From Lasiodiplodia sp. COLG20 (Eukaryota; Ascomycota; Dothideomycetes; Botryosphaeriales; Botryosphaeriaceae), in NCBI GenBank assembly GCA_009801085.1, contig VNWV01000001.1, positions 5,394,001-5,458,000 of the forward strand: DNA of 64,000 bases, given 5' to 3'. Every line of letters starts with the position of its first letter. The first letter of the stretch is position 1. Position numbers and translations under genes: made by a program. The notes beneath the pieces are model-generated. The model made no database searches and was not told where the DNA came from. It worked only from the letters and a program-made list of their open reading frames with translations. Below, one piece after another: positions 22,842 to 34,310 of this stretch.

Positions 22842-25800
22842 ATGGCGGCTTCTGCACCGCCAGCTAACGCCCGTACTTCTCGCTTGTCTGCCTTTTTGAA
22901 CTCAGTCATCAAAGGCAAACGAGCTGTCACCAAGGCTCGTGACGCAAGCCTCTTGATTGAGGCTATCTGCGATCAAGCAGACCATACAACTTGCGTCGAG
23001 AAATTAGTTGCAAGCGATGCGGCCTCTGATTCCCTCCGTGCAGGCTTGCGATTCGACATTTCGGATGCCTTCATCAACAACGAACTGCAAAATCTGTTGT
23101 CCTACCTCAGCGATCCGTTGCTGAAGCACTTGTGCAATGGAGACTTCCTACGAAGACTGCTGGTCCTCGTTGTGGACCCACCATCTCTGTGGCATGCCGT
23201 GGTCGAAGCATTCAAAGGAAACCGCCTGTCCTCCAAGTCAGAACAGAGCTTCGCATGGCTTCTGCTGGAGCTTTTGTCTTGGAATTCGAATGCCCCACTT
23301 GATTCGCAAAGCGTCGCACAGCACGCGGTTGCCAGCGAGCGTTTCACCAAGTCAGACAACGGCGATCTACGCTCCCTCGGGTATCGCATCAAGCATGTCC
23401 TCCACACCAAATCAGTCGGCTCCACACCAGCTTCATCCGGGCCTGGCGGACGGCACGACAATGACTTCACCGACTTCCGCCAGATCGCCATCTATCCCAC
23501 CGAGGATGAGCTTGTCTCGAAAGAGAGGCCTTTCTACCGTCGGGCAGACGCTGTGGATGAGGCGCCGCCGAACCAGCGAGCGGGAATTCATCTCGACAAT
23601 CAATTCAGGCTTCTCAGAGAGGACATGCTTGCCGGACTTCGAGAAGACCTGAAGATATCGCAGTCGAAGAAAGGGAGGCGCAAGAATCTTAGACTACGCG
23701 GACTGTCACTTGCCGGGTTTCATTGTGGCGCTGAGAGACGTCGCCAGGCCTTTTCAATCACCGTCAGGTGCACCTCTGGGCTGGAGCGACTCACAGACCT
23801 TCCACAGAGTAAGCGTAAAAGCTTCCTCAACGAAGACAAAAAATTCTTGAAGCACCAATCCTTCGGCTGCCTGATGAAAAATGATCAGGTGGTTGCATTC
23901 GCTACTCTGGAAAGAGTCCAGGACAATCTTCTCCGGGATCCCCCAATGGTCACTTTACGCATTCCGGATACCAGAGCTCTGGAAAGGGCGCTACTCACTC
24001 TGAAGTTGTCCAACAATGTTGATTTTGTACTTGTAGACACTGCCATGTTCGCCTTCGAACCTATTCTAGAGTGTTTACAGGCCAAAGTCGAGCTGCCTCT
24101 TGCCGAAGAACTCCTTTCTTTGAGCGAGGAGTCCGGGATGCGATGCCGTTCTTCACTTATTTGCCCAGATGATGTTGCTGATCGCATCGCTGAGACTGGC
24201 GGCCAAGGACTGGATGCTATCTTGAGCTTGCCGAAGCCTGTAAATCTCGATGAGTCGCAGACGAAATCTCTGCTCTCGGGGTTGAGGCAGACCGTCAGTC
24301 TAATTCAGGGGCCACCCGGTGAGTTTAGCGACTATTTACTCAATTGGAATTTCAATTTTGACCGACTTTATCAGGTACCGGAAAATCCTTCATTGGTGCC
24401 CTGCTCGCAAAGGCTCTCCACGATCACACTTCTCAAAAGATCTTGGTCATCTGTTACACGAATCATGCCCTCGATCAGTTCTTGGAAGATCTCCTTGATG
24501 TTAGCATACCAGATAGCAGCATGGTACGCATGGGAGCGCAGTCCCGACCGAGGACAGAACACCTTAGCTTGTTCGAGCAATCAAGCAACTACCGACGAAC
24601 TCAAGCCACCTGGGATGTTATCCACAAGTTGAACGATGAAGTTTCCAGTTCAGAAACAAACCTGAAAAAACTTGTCGCCTCCTACGTCAACTTTCAGCTC
24701 AAGAAGACCGAGATCATGGAGTACTTGGAATTTTCTGACGACTATTCAAGCTTTTTCGATGCTTTCCAACTTCCGGAACAAGCTGATGGGTTCGCAATTG
24801 CAGGAAAAGATGGGTCTGCTGTGGATGAAACATACCTTTATGACCAGTGGCGTAAGGGAGAAGACCCGGGGGTCTTCAAAAACCGCATTGCTTCAACCCA
24901 TTCAGAAATATGGGAGCTCAATCTTGATCAAAGAAGAGCATTGAACGAGGAGTGGACACAACATCTTCTTGAGGAGAGAGTGGCAAGCATTTCAAGCTTA
25001 GTGGAAGCTTTTGATGCTTCCCAAAAACAACTTCAGACCACACTCGATCAGCAAAAGCTTGAGATACTTCGGAACAAGCGTATCATCGCATGTACCACAA
25101 CAGCCGCTGCTAAGTACACCCAGCAATTACGAAATGCCTCCCCTGACATCATTCTGGTGGAAGAGGCTGGAGAAATCCTTGAGAGCCACGTCCTCACAGC
25201 AATGACACCCGAAACAAAGCAATTGATCCTCATCGGCGACCACCAGCAGCTCCGGCCAAAAGTCAACAATTACGATCTCACTGTAGAGAAAGGCAACGGA
25301 TATGATCTCAACCGCTCTCTTTTCGAACGCCTCATCCTTGCGGGGTTCCCGCATACCACCTTGGCTCAGCAGCACCGCATGTGTCCAGAGATCTCTGCTC
25401 TTGTGCGTCATCTCACCTATCCGAACCTTTTGGATGCGCCATCAACACAAAAACAACCATCACTTCGAGGCATGCAAGACCGGGTAGTCTTCTTCAACCA
25501 TCATTATCCCGAATTCTTGGAGGACGCTATCGCAGACCGGCGTGACCAAGGCTCTGGTGTCAGCAAAAAGAATCACTTTGAGGCGGAGATGGTCCTCCAG
25601 ATTGTTCGGTACATGGCGCAACAGGGCTATGGCACGTCAGATCAAGTGGTCTTGACGCCGTATCTTGGCCAGCTAAGCCTCCTGCGACGACGATTGAGCG
25701 AGGAGAATGATCCGGTGTTGAATGACCCAGATTCGTTTGATCTTGTGAAGGCAGGACTCTTGTCCCCGGCCACCGCGAAACAGAACAAGCGACGGATCAA

Positions 25801-28800
25801 AATCTCGACAATTGGTAAGATTAATCTATCAGCCATGTAAATGATGTAATGCCGGCTAACAAAAGTTTAGACAACTACCAAGGCGAAGAAAGCGATATCG
25901 TCATTGTATCGCTTACTCGAGGCAATACTGCTGGTGACATCGGTTTTATGTCATCTCCAGAGAGACTCAACGTCTTGCTTTCCCGAGCACGCATCGGTCT
26001 CATCATCATTGGAAACTCGCAGACATTCCAACAGAGCAGAAAGGGCAAAGCCACGTGGGGTCCTTTCATGGACTACTTGAGTAAGAAGGGACACATCTAC
26101 GAGGGACTTCCCGTCAAGTGCCAGCAGCATCCGGGCAAGAAGATGATCCTTAAGCAGAAGACTGACTTTGATGAACATTGCCCCGATGGTGGATGTTCGG
26201 CTCCGTGGTATGTGGCATTTCACGTCTTCTCTTATGCTTTGAGCATATTTACTTTATAGATTCGAATGTGCTGATATTGTCTCAGTGGGGCCACACTCAA
26301 CTGCGGGCTCCATGCTTGCCCTTCGAGATGCCACCAACTCTCAGATCATTCCAAAATCCGATGCGACGTTATAATGAGCGACACGTGCGCGCAGAAGCAC
26401 AAACGGACCTGGCGGTGTTCCTCTGGCCGTCCGTCCTTCTGCCGAGTTTGCGATGACGAGGCGCGAGAAAAGGCGAAGAAGCTCCAAAGAGACCTCGATC
26501 TCGAGGAAAGGCGGCAGGCCAAGCAAAGAGCCTACGCACGGGAGCTCGCCGAGATAGACGATGAGCTTGATCATGAGCGCAGGCTACGTCGAGAAATGGC
26601 CGATCAGCAAGAGCGAGAAAGGGTTCTCCGCCAGCGCCGGAGGGATCTTGCTGAGCTCAAGCAAGCGGGCATCGCTGGAGTCGCAAGCGTGAATAATGCT
26701 TCAGCGCCCCAAACCACAGGCCAATCAAAGCCATCAAACCCTGCTCCTACACCGACGTCAGTGCCTTTCACATCACCACCAAAGCATCCTGCACCCCGGA
26801 GGGACAGCCATCAACAGAAAGGAAAGGGACCTTGGAAACTGCCTGAGTCTTCTGCAGCACAGGAATGGAAGGACCAAAAGGAGTTTGAGGGTGCATCGAA
26901 TTCCGCTCTGGATGACTTGATGGGCATGATTGGCCTGGAGAACGTCAAAGATCAGTTCCTCTCGATCAAAGGAAAGATCGATGTTGCCGTGCGCCAGGGC
27001 CTTGACATGAAGAACGAGCGCTTCGGTGCCGCATTGCTGGGTAACCCGGGCACGGGTACGTAACATTCTAATTATTCCTCCTCAGAAGGCCAATTTAACC
27101 ATTCCTACAGGAAAAACAACGGTAGCCCGCCTTTATGCAAAGTTTCTCGCCTCGGTGGGAGCTTTGCCAGGAAACTTCTTCGTCGAAACGACAGGCTCGC
27201 GGCTTGCAAATGACGGAGTCTCGGGTTGCAAGAAGCACATCGAGGAGATTATGAACAACGGCGGCGGTGCCATGTTCATCGACGAGGCGTACCAGCTCGT
27301 TTCGGGAAGCAGCGCAGGCGGATCGCAGGTTCTCGACTTCCTCCTGGCCGAAGTGGAAAATCAAACGGGCAAGATAGTCTTCATCCTGGCCGGCTACAAC
27401 AAACAGATGGAGGCCTTCTTCGCGCACAACCCTGGCATCCCTAGTCGCTTCCCCCGCGAAATGCAGTTCAAGGACTACGAAGACGAGGAGCTACTGGAGA
27501 TCCTGAAATATGGCCTTGTCAAAAGGTACGGCGGCCGCATGAAAGTCGAGCTCGGCGTCGATGGGCTTTACGTCCGCATCGTCGCGCGCCGTATCGGCCG
27601 TGGGCGCGGCCGCGAAGGGTTCGGCAACGCGCGAGCTGTCGAGAACGCCCTAGCCGGGATAACTGATCGCCAGGCGAAGCGGCTCCGGCGCGAACGGAAG
27701 TCAGGTATCGCGGCCGATGACCTGCTGCTGACCCAGGAAGACCTGTTAGGCCCGGAGCCTGCCGATGTGCTCAAGGATAACGCCTCGTGGAACAAGCTCC
27801 AGCAACTGATCGGCCTCTCGTCGGTCAAAGACTCGGTCAAGGCCCTTTTCGACAGCATTCAGTACAACTATTCACGCGAGCTCGATGAGGAGCCGTTGGT
27901 TGATTTTACGCTGAACAAGGTGTTCCTTGGCAATCCTGGAACGGGCAAGACTACTGTCGCGAAGCTCTACGGGCAAATCCTTGCTGACATTGGTCTTCTC
28001 TCGAGTGGTGAAGTGGTGGTCAAAACGCCGGCAGACTTCGTCGGAAGCGTCATCGGAGCGTCCGAAGCAAACACCAAGGGGATTCTAGCCGCCACAGTCG
28101 GCAAGGTTCTGGTCATCGACGAAGCATACGGCCTCTACGGAGGCAACACGGGCGGAGCCGCCGCCGACCCGTACAAAACTGCAGTCATTGACACCATCGT
28201 CGCCGAAGTGCAGAGCGTTCCGGGAGACGACCGGTGCGTCCTACTCCTAGGCTACAAGGAACAAATGGAAGAGATGTTCCAGAACGTCAACCCAGGCCTG
28301 ACTCGGCGATTCCCTCTGGACTCTGCCTTCACATTCGAAGACTTCTCAGACGCCGAGCTGGCCGCCATATTCGACCTGAAGCTGAAGCAGCAAGGCTTCG
28401 CCGCCACGGATCAAGCCAGGAAAGCGGCCTCAGACATGCTCAGCCGCGCACGCAACCGGCCACACTTTGGCAACGCAGGCGAGATCGACATCATCTTGAA
28501 CGCCGCCAAACTCAAGCATCAGCAACGCATCTCAAAGGGCGGCGGCGGCGGCCAAACGGCATCATTATCATCATCAGCGTCATTCGAACCGCAAGACTTC
28601 GACCCGGACTTCGACCGCGGGCAGAAGGCCACGACGAACGTAGCCAAGCTCTTCGAGGGCGTCGTCGGCTGCGACGACATCGTGGCCCAGCTCACGGGCT
28701 ACCAGACCACGGCAGCGAACATGCGCGAGCTGGGGCTCGACCCGAAGGAGCAGATCCCGTTCGCCTTCCTCTTCCGCGGGCCGCCCGGCACGGGCAAGAC

Positions 28801-30118
28801 GTCGACGGCGCGGCGCATGGGCAAGGTCTACTACGACATGGGCTTCCTCGCCACAGCCGAGGTGCTCGAGTGCTCCGTCACCGACCTGGTCGGCGAGTTC
28901 GTGGGCCAGACGGGGCCCAAGACGCAGAAGCTGTTCGAGAGGGCGCTGGGCAAGGTGCTCTTCATCGACGAGGCGTATCGTCTCGCCGAGGGCCACTTCG
29001 CTAAGGAAGCAATGGACGAGATCGTCGACTGCATCACGAAACCACGCTTCGCCGGCCGCCTCGTCGTCATCCTCGCCGGCTACGACGAGGACATCAACCG
29101 CCTCATGGCCGTCAACCCGGGCCTGACGTCGCGCTTCCCGGAGACCGTGTCGTTCCGCCCGCTGCGGCCCGACGAATGCCTCGACCTCTTCGCGCAGACG
29201 CTGCTGGCCAAGAAGAAAAAGGGCGTCGACGCCTCCGGCATCCTGGACCCGCCATCACCAACACTACGCGAAAAACTCCTACACCTGTTCGCCACCCTGG
29301 CATCGCTGCCGAACTGGGCCAGCGCCCGCGACGTCAACACGCTCGCGAAGAACGTCGTCGGCCGGGTTATGCGGACGGGCGGCCCCCTGCCGACTACTCG
29401 CGCCGCGCGTCCGGTCAGCGAGAGCTGCGTCGTGGAGGAGATGGAGCGCATGGTGCGGGAGCGCGAGCACAGGGGGCAGCTGCTGCTGCTGCAGCAAGCC
29501 GCTAGTCCTGCCACTGCAGTTCCGGCCCAGCGGACGGCCGGTCTCGACGCGCCGCGGCATGCTACAAGCACGGACACCGCGCAGGAGTCAGCTCCTCCGC
29601 CACCAGAAGAAGATGCAAAGGATGAGATGGCTGCTGGCATGCAGCCCTCAAGTGGCATGGAGGCCCGGGACGCGGGCGTCAGCGACGCTGTGTGGGAGCA
29701 GCTGCAGCGAGATAAGGCGAAGGCTGAAGCGGACGAGCGCGAGCACCGCCTCTTGGAGGAGCGAGCAGCAGAGCTCGAGAAAGAGAAGGAAGTGCAGGAG
29801 GCGCGGGATAGAGAGCAGGTGGGGAAACCCGGGCCAGATGGTAGTGATGGTGATGATGACGAGGATGAGCGGGAGAAGGCGGAGCGCGAGCGTAGGCGAC
29901 TGGAGAAGCTTGCGGCGCAGAGAAAGCGTGACGAGGAATTGGCGAAGATCAAGCGGAAGCGAGAGGAGAAAAGGTTGGAGGCGAAGAAGCAGGAGTGCTT
30001 GAGGAAGATTGGCGTTTGCCCCGTGGGCTACAGGTGGATTAAGCAGGCAGACGGGTATAGATGCGCGGGTGGCTCACATTGGGTGTCGAATGGGGAGATT
30101 GAACGGTATATGCAGTAG
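22842..30118 (+). CDS. SF1 helicase (UPF1/ZNFX1-like) - NF-X1 zinc finger - triple CbxX/SpoVK AAA+ ATPase fusion
   Basis: Five exons (22842-24318, 24375-25814, 25871-26207, 26286-27055, 27111-30118) encode 2343 residues with every junction in frame. An alpha-helical N-terminal region (1-480) leads to helicase motif I, GPPGTGKS (Lys496), motif II VEEAGE, motif III GDHQQLRP, QQHRM, and C-terminal RecA motifs DNYQGEESDIVIVSLTR and ERLNVLLSRAR. An NF-X1-type Cys/His finger (CGATLNCGLHACPSRCH) starts at residue 1085. A charged coiled coil and Pro-rich linker precede three AAA+ modules of the CbxX/CfqX/SpoVK type: GNPGTGKTT (Lys about 1343), GNPGTGKTT (about 1619) and GPPGTGKTS (about 1899). Each has an IDEAY Walker B and an (S/R)RFP segment. 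A Glu/Arg coiled-coil tail ends in a Cys-containing patch. Animal ZNFX1 acts in RNA surveillance and antiviral defence; the fungal role is unknown. Confidence 0.92.
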
Positions 30119-30371
30119 GCTGGTGGCTCGCATAATTGAAGTGTGGTTGGGTGGAGGGTAGGTACATTTCAATCTTGACTCCTGTTTATTACTTGTTTTC
30201 CACTTTACTTCCCCATTTACCATCAGCATTCGAAAACTGGGAGTTCATATTTGCATGTCCAAATACTGGAAAGAAAAGAACATTTCATTGATAGATTACT
30301 TAGCAAATAGGTCACTACTCATTGCCCTTAAGGGGCTATTCTCGCAAGACCAGGAAAATATCCCACAGCCC

Positions 30372-31691
30372 TCAAACCCGCACGAGAACGGTCTCACTTG
30401 GCTTGACCTTCTGCTCGCACAAGTCCTGCCACACCTTCTCAATTCCCTCGACTCCATCAAGCCACACAGTCTCAAACTCACCCATCCCGCCTTCCTCCTC
30501 GCACCTCTTCCACGCCTCATTCATCTTCGCGAAATACGCATCCCCGCCCTCGATCTCAATCGCCCTGTCTCTCACGGGGCTCGTATTGAACTGCACCTTC
30601 TGAAACTTCTCCATGCTCTCCATGCCCGCCTTCATGTCAGCCTCCGAGTACACCTTCATCTCCTGCCCCACCGCCACGACCGACACCTCCACCGCCTCAC
30701 CCCCCTTCTCCTTCCTCAACCCCTCCAAGAATCCCTCCAACACACCCGGCCTCGTCCCAAAATCAAACACCACGACCTTCTCCGGCCGGAACCCGAGCAC
30801 CCACCCCACCCCCGCCGCGCCGCCCAACTCATCGTATCCAACCGCCTTATTCGGCGGCGCACCCTCGTTCTCCGCGTACGTCTTGACCACTTCCGGCGCC
30901 GACGTCGCCTGCAGCAGCGCCAGCGGCCCGCTCCCCGGCGCACGATCGCGCAGCAAACTCCACGCAAAGCCGCGCCCCGTCTTACTCGTCGCCGAAAGGC
31001 TAACCGCAACCGCCTTGCGCAAGTCCGCGTCATTCGCCGACCACGGCAATCCCGGCACGCCGAACGGGTGGACCGGCGCCCTCTCCGCCGAGGGATCCGG
31101 GTAGACGTAGCGCGCGTTCAGATAGCCGCACTCCCACAGCGGCTTGAACGCGGTGCGCAGCGCGAGGACCTTTGCCGCCGCGACGTCGTCGCAGTCCTTG
31201 CCGCGCCGGATGCGCTGCTCGATGTAGCGGTTGTACATGCGCATCAGGCCCTGGCGGTGCGGCGACGACTCGACCCAGTGGCCGCGCGCGCCGTCGGGCG
31301 CCGGCGCGAGCTGGAGATCGGTCGCGGTCGAGGTCGTGGGCCAGTAGCCGTAGAGCTCCGTGCCGGTGGGGAGAGCGTCGATGGTGCTGGCTTCGACGGT
31401 CGCGTAGCCCCACGCCGGCACGATGCCCCACGCGCTGCCGTCGTTGTAGGGGGTCGGCGCGATGGGGGCGGTCGGCATGGGGTAGGTGGACCACCAGCCT
31501 AGGGCGTCGCCGAGGCAGGCGTAGGTGAGGTTGTTGGAGGAGAGGAAGATCAGGGTTGTGCGGATGCGGATCGAGTTGGGGGCGAGGGGGGTGGGAGAAG
31601 AGGGGGAGATGGGGAAGACGGCATGGCGGGAGTTGTCCTGCTTGGAGATGGCGTGGATGAGGTCCCGCTTGGAGGTGGTGGTGTGCGCCAT
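30372..31691 (-). CDS. DUF2855 family protein
   Basis: A single exon encodes 439 residues from the ATG at 31691. The frame continues open upstream, but this start has a TATA box about 100 bases before it and begins directly at the conserved part. Family features are CLGDALGWWSTYP, the ELYGYWPTT motif, a MYNRYIEQ helix, LWECGYLNARY, and a Rossmann-like VGWVLGFRPEKVVVFDFGT. DUF2855 proteins resemble medium-chain alcohol dehydrogenases in overall fold but lack zinc ligands. They occur in fungi and bacteria with no established reaction. It converges on the helicase-AAA gene with 253 bases between the stops. The coding strand is GC-rich, like most genes here. Confidence 0.88.
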   Translation of the reverse strand: MAHTTTSKRDLIHAISKQDNSRHAVFPISPSSPTPLAPNSIRIRTTLIFLSSNNLTYACLGDALGWWSTYPMPTAPIAPTPYNDGSAWGIVPAWGYATVEASTIDALPTGTELYGYWPTTSTATDLQLAPAPDGARGHWVESSPHRQGLMRMYNRYIEQRIRRGKDCDDVAAAKVLALRTAFKPLWECGYLNARYVYPDPSAERAPVHPFGVPGLPWSANDADLRKAVAVSLSATSKTGRGFAWSLLRDRAPGSGPLALLQATSAPEVVKTYAENEGAPPNKAVGYDELGGAAGVGWVLGFRPEKVVVFDFGTRPGVLEGFLEGLRKEKGGEAVEVSVVAVGQEMKVYSEADMKAGMESMEKFQKVQFNTSPVRDRAIEIEGGDAYFAKMNEAWKRCEEEGGMGEFETVWLDGVEGIEKVWQDLCEQKVKPSETVLVRV

Positions 31692-31790
31692 GTTTGTTCT
31701 GGGTTTCTTTGGCGTGGAGGGGGGGGGCGGATGTGTGCTGGAGGTCTCTGTTGCCTGGAGACAGGCCAACCATCTGCAACGGGGCTGGGA

Positions 31791-31798
31791 ATTTATAT
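31791..31798 (-). promoter_or_regulatory. TATA box of the DUF2855 gene
   Basis: On the minus strand the sequence reads GGATATAAATTCCC, placing TATAAAT about 100 bases upstream of the ATG at 31691. Spacing and context fit a core promoter. Confidence 0.5.
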
Positions 31799-33019
31799 CC
31801 CTCCCCGCAGTAGGTTCGGACCGCTCCTGTCTCACATCCGTTGTGGTTGAAGTTGCTGACCAAGCCCGTAAGCAGCCAAGACTTTTTGAAGCAGTTGCGC
31901 CGCCTCGCTCGGCCAATGTGGACACCGCAACACCGCCATGTGATGCATAACGATACTCGAAATTGCGCTTTTGGAAAATTTGCCGAGAGGATCAAAGGAT
32001 TACAAAGAGGGGTATTGTAGTCGAGAGCCAGCATGGCTTTGTTTTGCTGTGTATCGTATACCTATCTGGGCATGTTATGAGTCAAAGCAACAGACCGAAT
32101 ATAAATGTTGAATTGTAATCAGCTTTCGGACGATCACTTCCATTGATGACATGCGTCAATTTTCGTTCTTCGTTAAGAATATCCCGAAGGATCACTGAGC
32201 ATAAGCGCTAACATCAGGCTTCAATGGAGAACATCGTGTGGTGTGATGCAGTGCAAGGATGAGAATTGAGGGGTGCTTGCAGCGCTGAGAGGAATTGCGG
32301 CACAGCTTTCCATATCTGTTCGATTTACCCGCCGAAGATTGCACTGGAATACTGTGGGGCGCATCTCAAGACCACATGCCATCGCATTGAAACTTGACGA
32401 GATATCTGGTTGATTCCATGATATTCGCCTCTCCTTGTTTGTTGTGTGCTGTTTGTTAGGTATTAGCACGTATATGTTCTATGCTGCCTCCAGATAGTCT
32501 ATGGATCATTTTACGCATATTCTTCAAAGCCATTGCTAATATCATCTTGAATCTCAAGAATCCAGGACCAACCAATCTTTTGGATTAAAAGTAGCCGATG
32601 CTTGACTAGGAATCTGCGCATGCTCACTGTGTACATACGGAGCTCTAATAGATTTACCTTCGAGCATATTCAAGCTCGTCGTCGCTATTTCTAAACTACT
32701 AGGCACCAACTCCCTTCTCTAGCGCGTGTCATAGAAGCAATTGAAGCCGGGTGGGTCCCAAATGATGAGTCGTATGCTAAACACCTCATGCCCAGCTGAC
32801 TTCTAAAGCTGCATTAAACACGAACGCTTCAGTGGAAGAGTCATTGATCTCGTATTTAGATAGGATATTGTTGAAAAAGAAGAGGGCTTCACTGCCAATG
32901 GTAGACAGCCATTGCTCGTTGCTGCCTTCAATGTGAAACGAATCAGGTGATATCAAACCAACCCTGGAATGAATCGATGCTCTGGAACTTTCTTTGCAGA
33001 AGCTTATCACGTACGTAGT

Positions 33020-33020
<1 letters not shown>

Positions 33021-33055
<35 letters not shown>
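33021..33055. repeat. (TCA)n trinucleotide microsatellite
   Basis: An uninterrupted run of TCA/CAT units, about 11.7 copies over 35 bases, outside any gene. It would be expected to vary in length between strains. Confidence 0.95.
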
Positions 33056-33057
<2 letters not shown>

Positions 33058-34310
33058 CTTCTTTCCTTTTCCTTTTGCCATCCAGGAACCCGGACTAGCA
33101 TGTAAGCTGCGATGTAGATGATGATGATCGTTGCGGCACACTTAGCGATATCTCCATTACCGCTTCCATACGTCACGATCTACGAAATCCAGAATGTTCG
33201 GAAATGTCCGAAGGATGGGTCGCTACTCCAGGAAGTTAATCTTAAAAAAGAAAAAACGTCCTCAGCTACGTATGAGTTCCAGAGATTGCATCTGCCGGCC
33301 GAAGGCGTGGTTCATGACTTTGACGACACCGCCACTGTTCGTAAACACAGTGGCATCGCTTACGAGGACGTTGTTTTTCCTGCTCTTTGATACTAGCCGT
33401 CGCGCGCACCAGGATCAGGGTGCTGGACAAGTGCCGAAACCATGGCACGAAGAACGTCTGGCAGGCTTGCTGTCAGAAAGAGCTGAGGGAAGGATGACGA
33501 GGGTCGCCGCTATGTATCGAGCTATGAAGCTCCTTCCAGCATGACGTAACTCGACCGCGCCATGGTTCGTCGCGGAACAGCTCCGCGCCAGGTACCCGCA
33601 ATCCATCAGTCGATCTAACCAAACGCTTCAGCCACAGCATCGACAAGCCTCAACCGAACCCGAGATCTGACCTTACCCTACTGCGTAAGGCTTCTCAAAA
33701 AGCAAAACCGTGAAGGAAGAAAAAGAAAACAACAAGCGCATGGCAGATTCTAAAGGCGGTGAGATCCTATCCTCTCGGGAATTGCTCCGCTCGCCTGTGC
33801 TGATGACATGCAGGCAGGGGAGGAAGCTCCAGCCACCATCGAAAAGATCGGTCGATTATGCAAAATGCATCGGATGAATGATTTAGCTGCTTGTTGGCGC
33901 CGACCTGATGATCGTATTGCTGCCTTGGCGGACAGTCCACCAGCCCCTCTGCTTTTCTTCATGCTGCTCGACTGACAACCAACGATATGCACTCTCCCAG
34001 ACATGCGTTCTCCACCTGATATTGTTGTTACAAGTCGTCATAACATCGTACGGCGGATCATGTTGTATGAATCCGCATGCAGTAAAACATCCTCCATGTA
34101 GCCTCAGCGAACAAAATGCAAAGAAGCACGATAGCCTACCCAGATCCTCCCGCCCAAAATATAAAGACAAGAAATAAAAGGAGTTAAGAAATACAACATA
34201 AGAATTCCAAATCTCGCTCATCCATCGCCCGACGGGATCTCAAACACCCAAACGCCCACACATGCGCCATGTATCCTACACCCCCAAAATCTCTCAAGAA
34301 CTCCAATTTC

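Larger units (their letters stand above)
31692..34310. other. Intergenic stretch, no supported gene
   Basis: About 2.6 kb without a recognisable gene. The left end is the promoter of the DUF2855 gene and the right end the 3' region of the histidine kinase. A minus-strand frame at 33010-32786 (74 codons) lies in AT-rich sequence and has no motif. A TCA trinucleotide repeat is annotated separately. Confidence 0.5.

Noticed and set aside
28234..29952. Long frames on both strands inside the AAA+ region
   Set aside because: They overlap the in-frame AAA+ modules with Walker motifs; they arise from GC-rich codon third positions.
30255..31502. 415-codon plus-strand frame
   Set aside because: It is the antisense shadow of the DUF2855 gene and is rich in His, Arg and Leu, as such shadows are.
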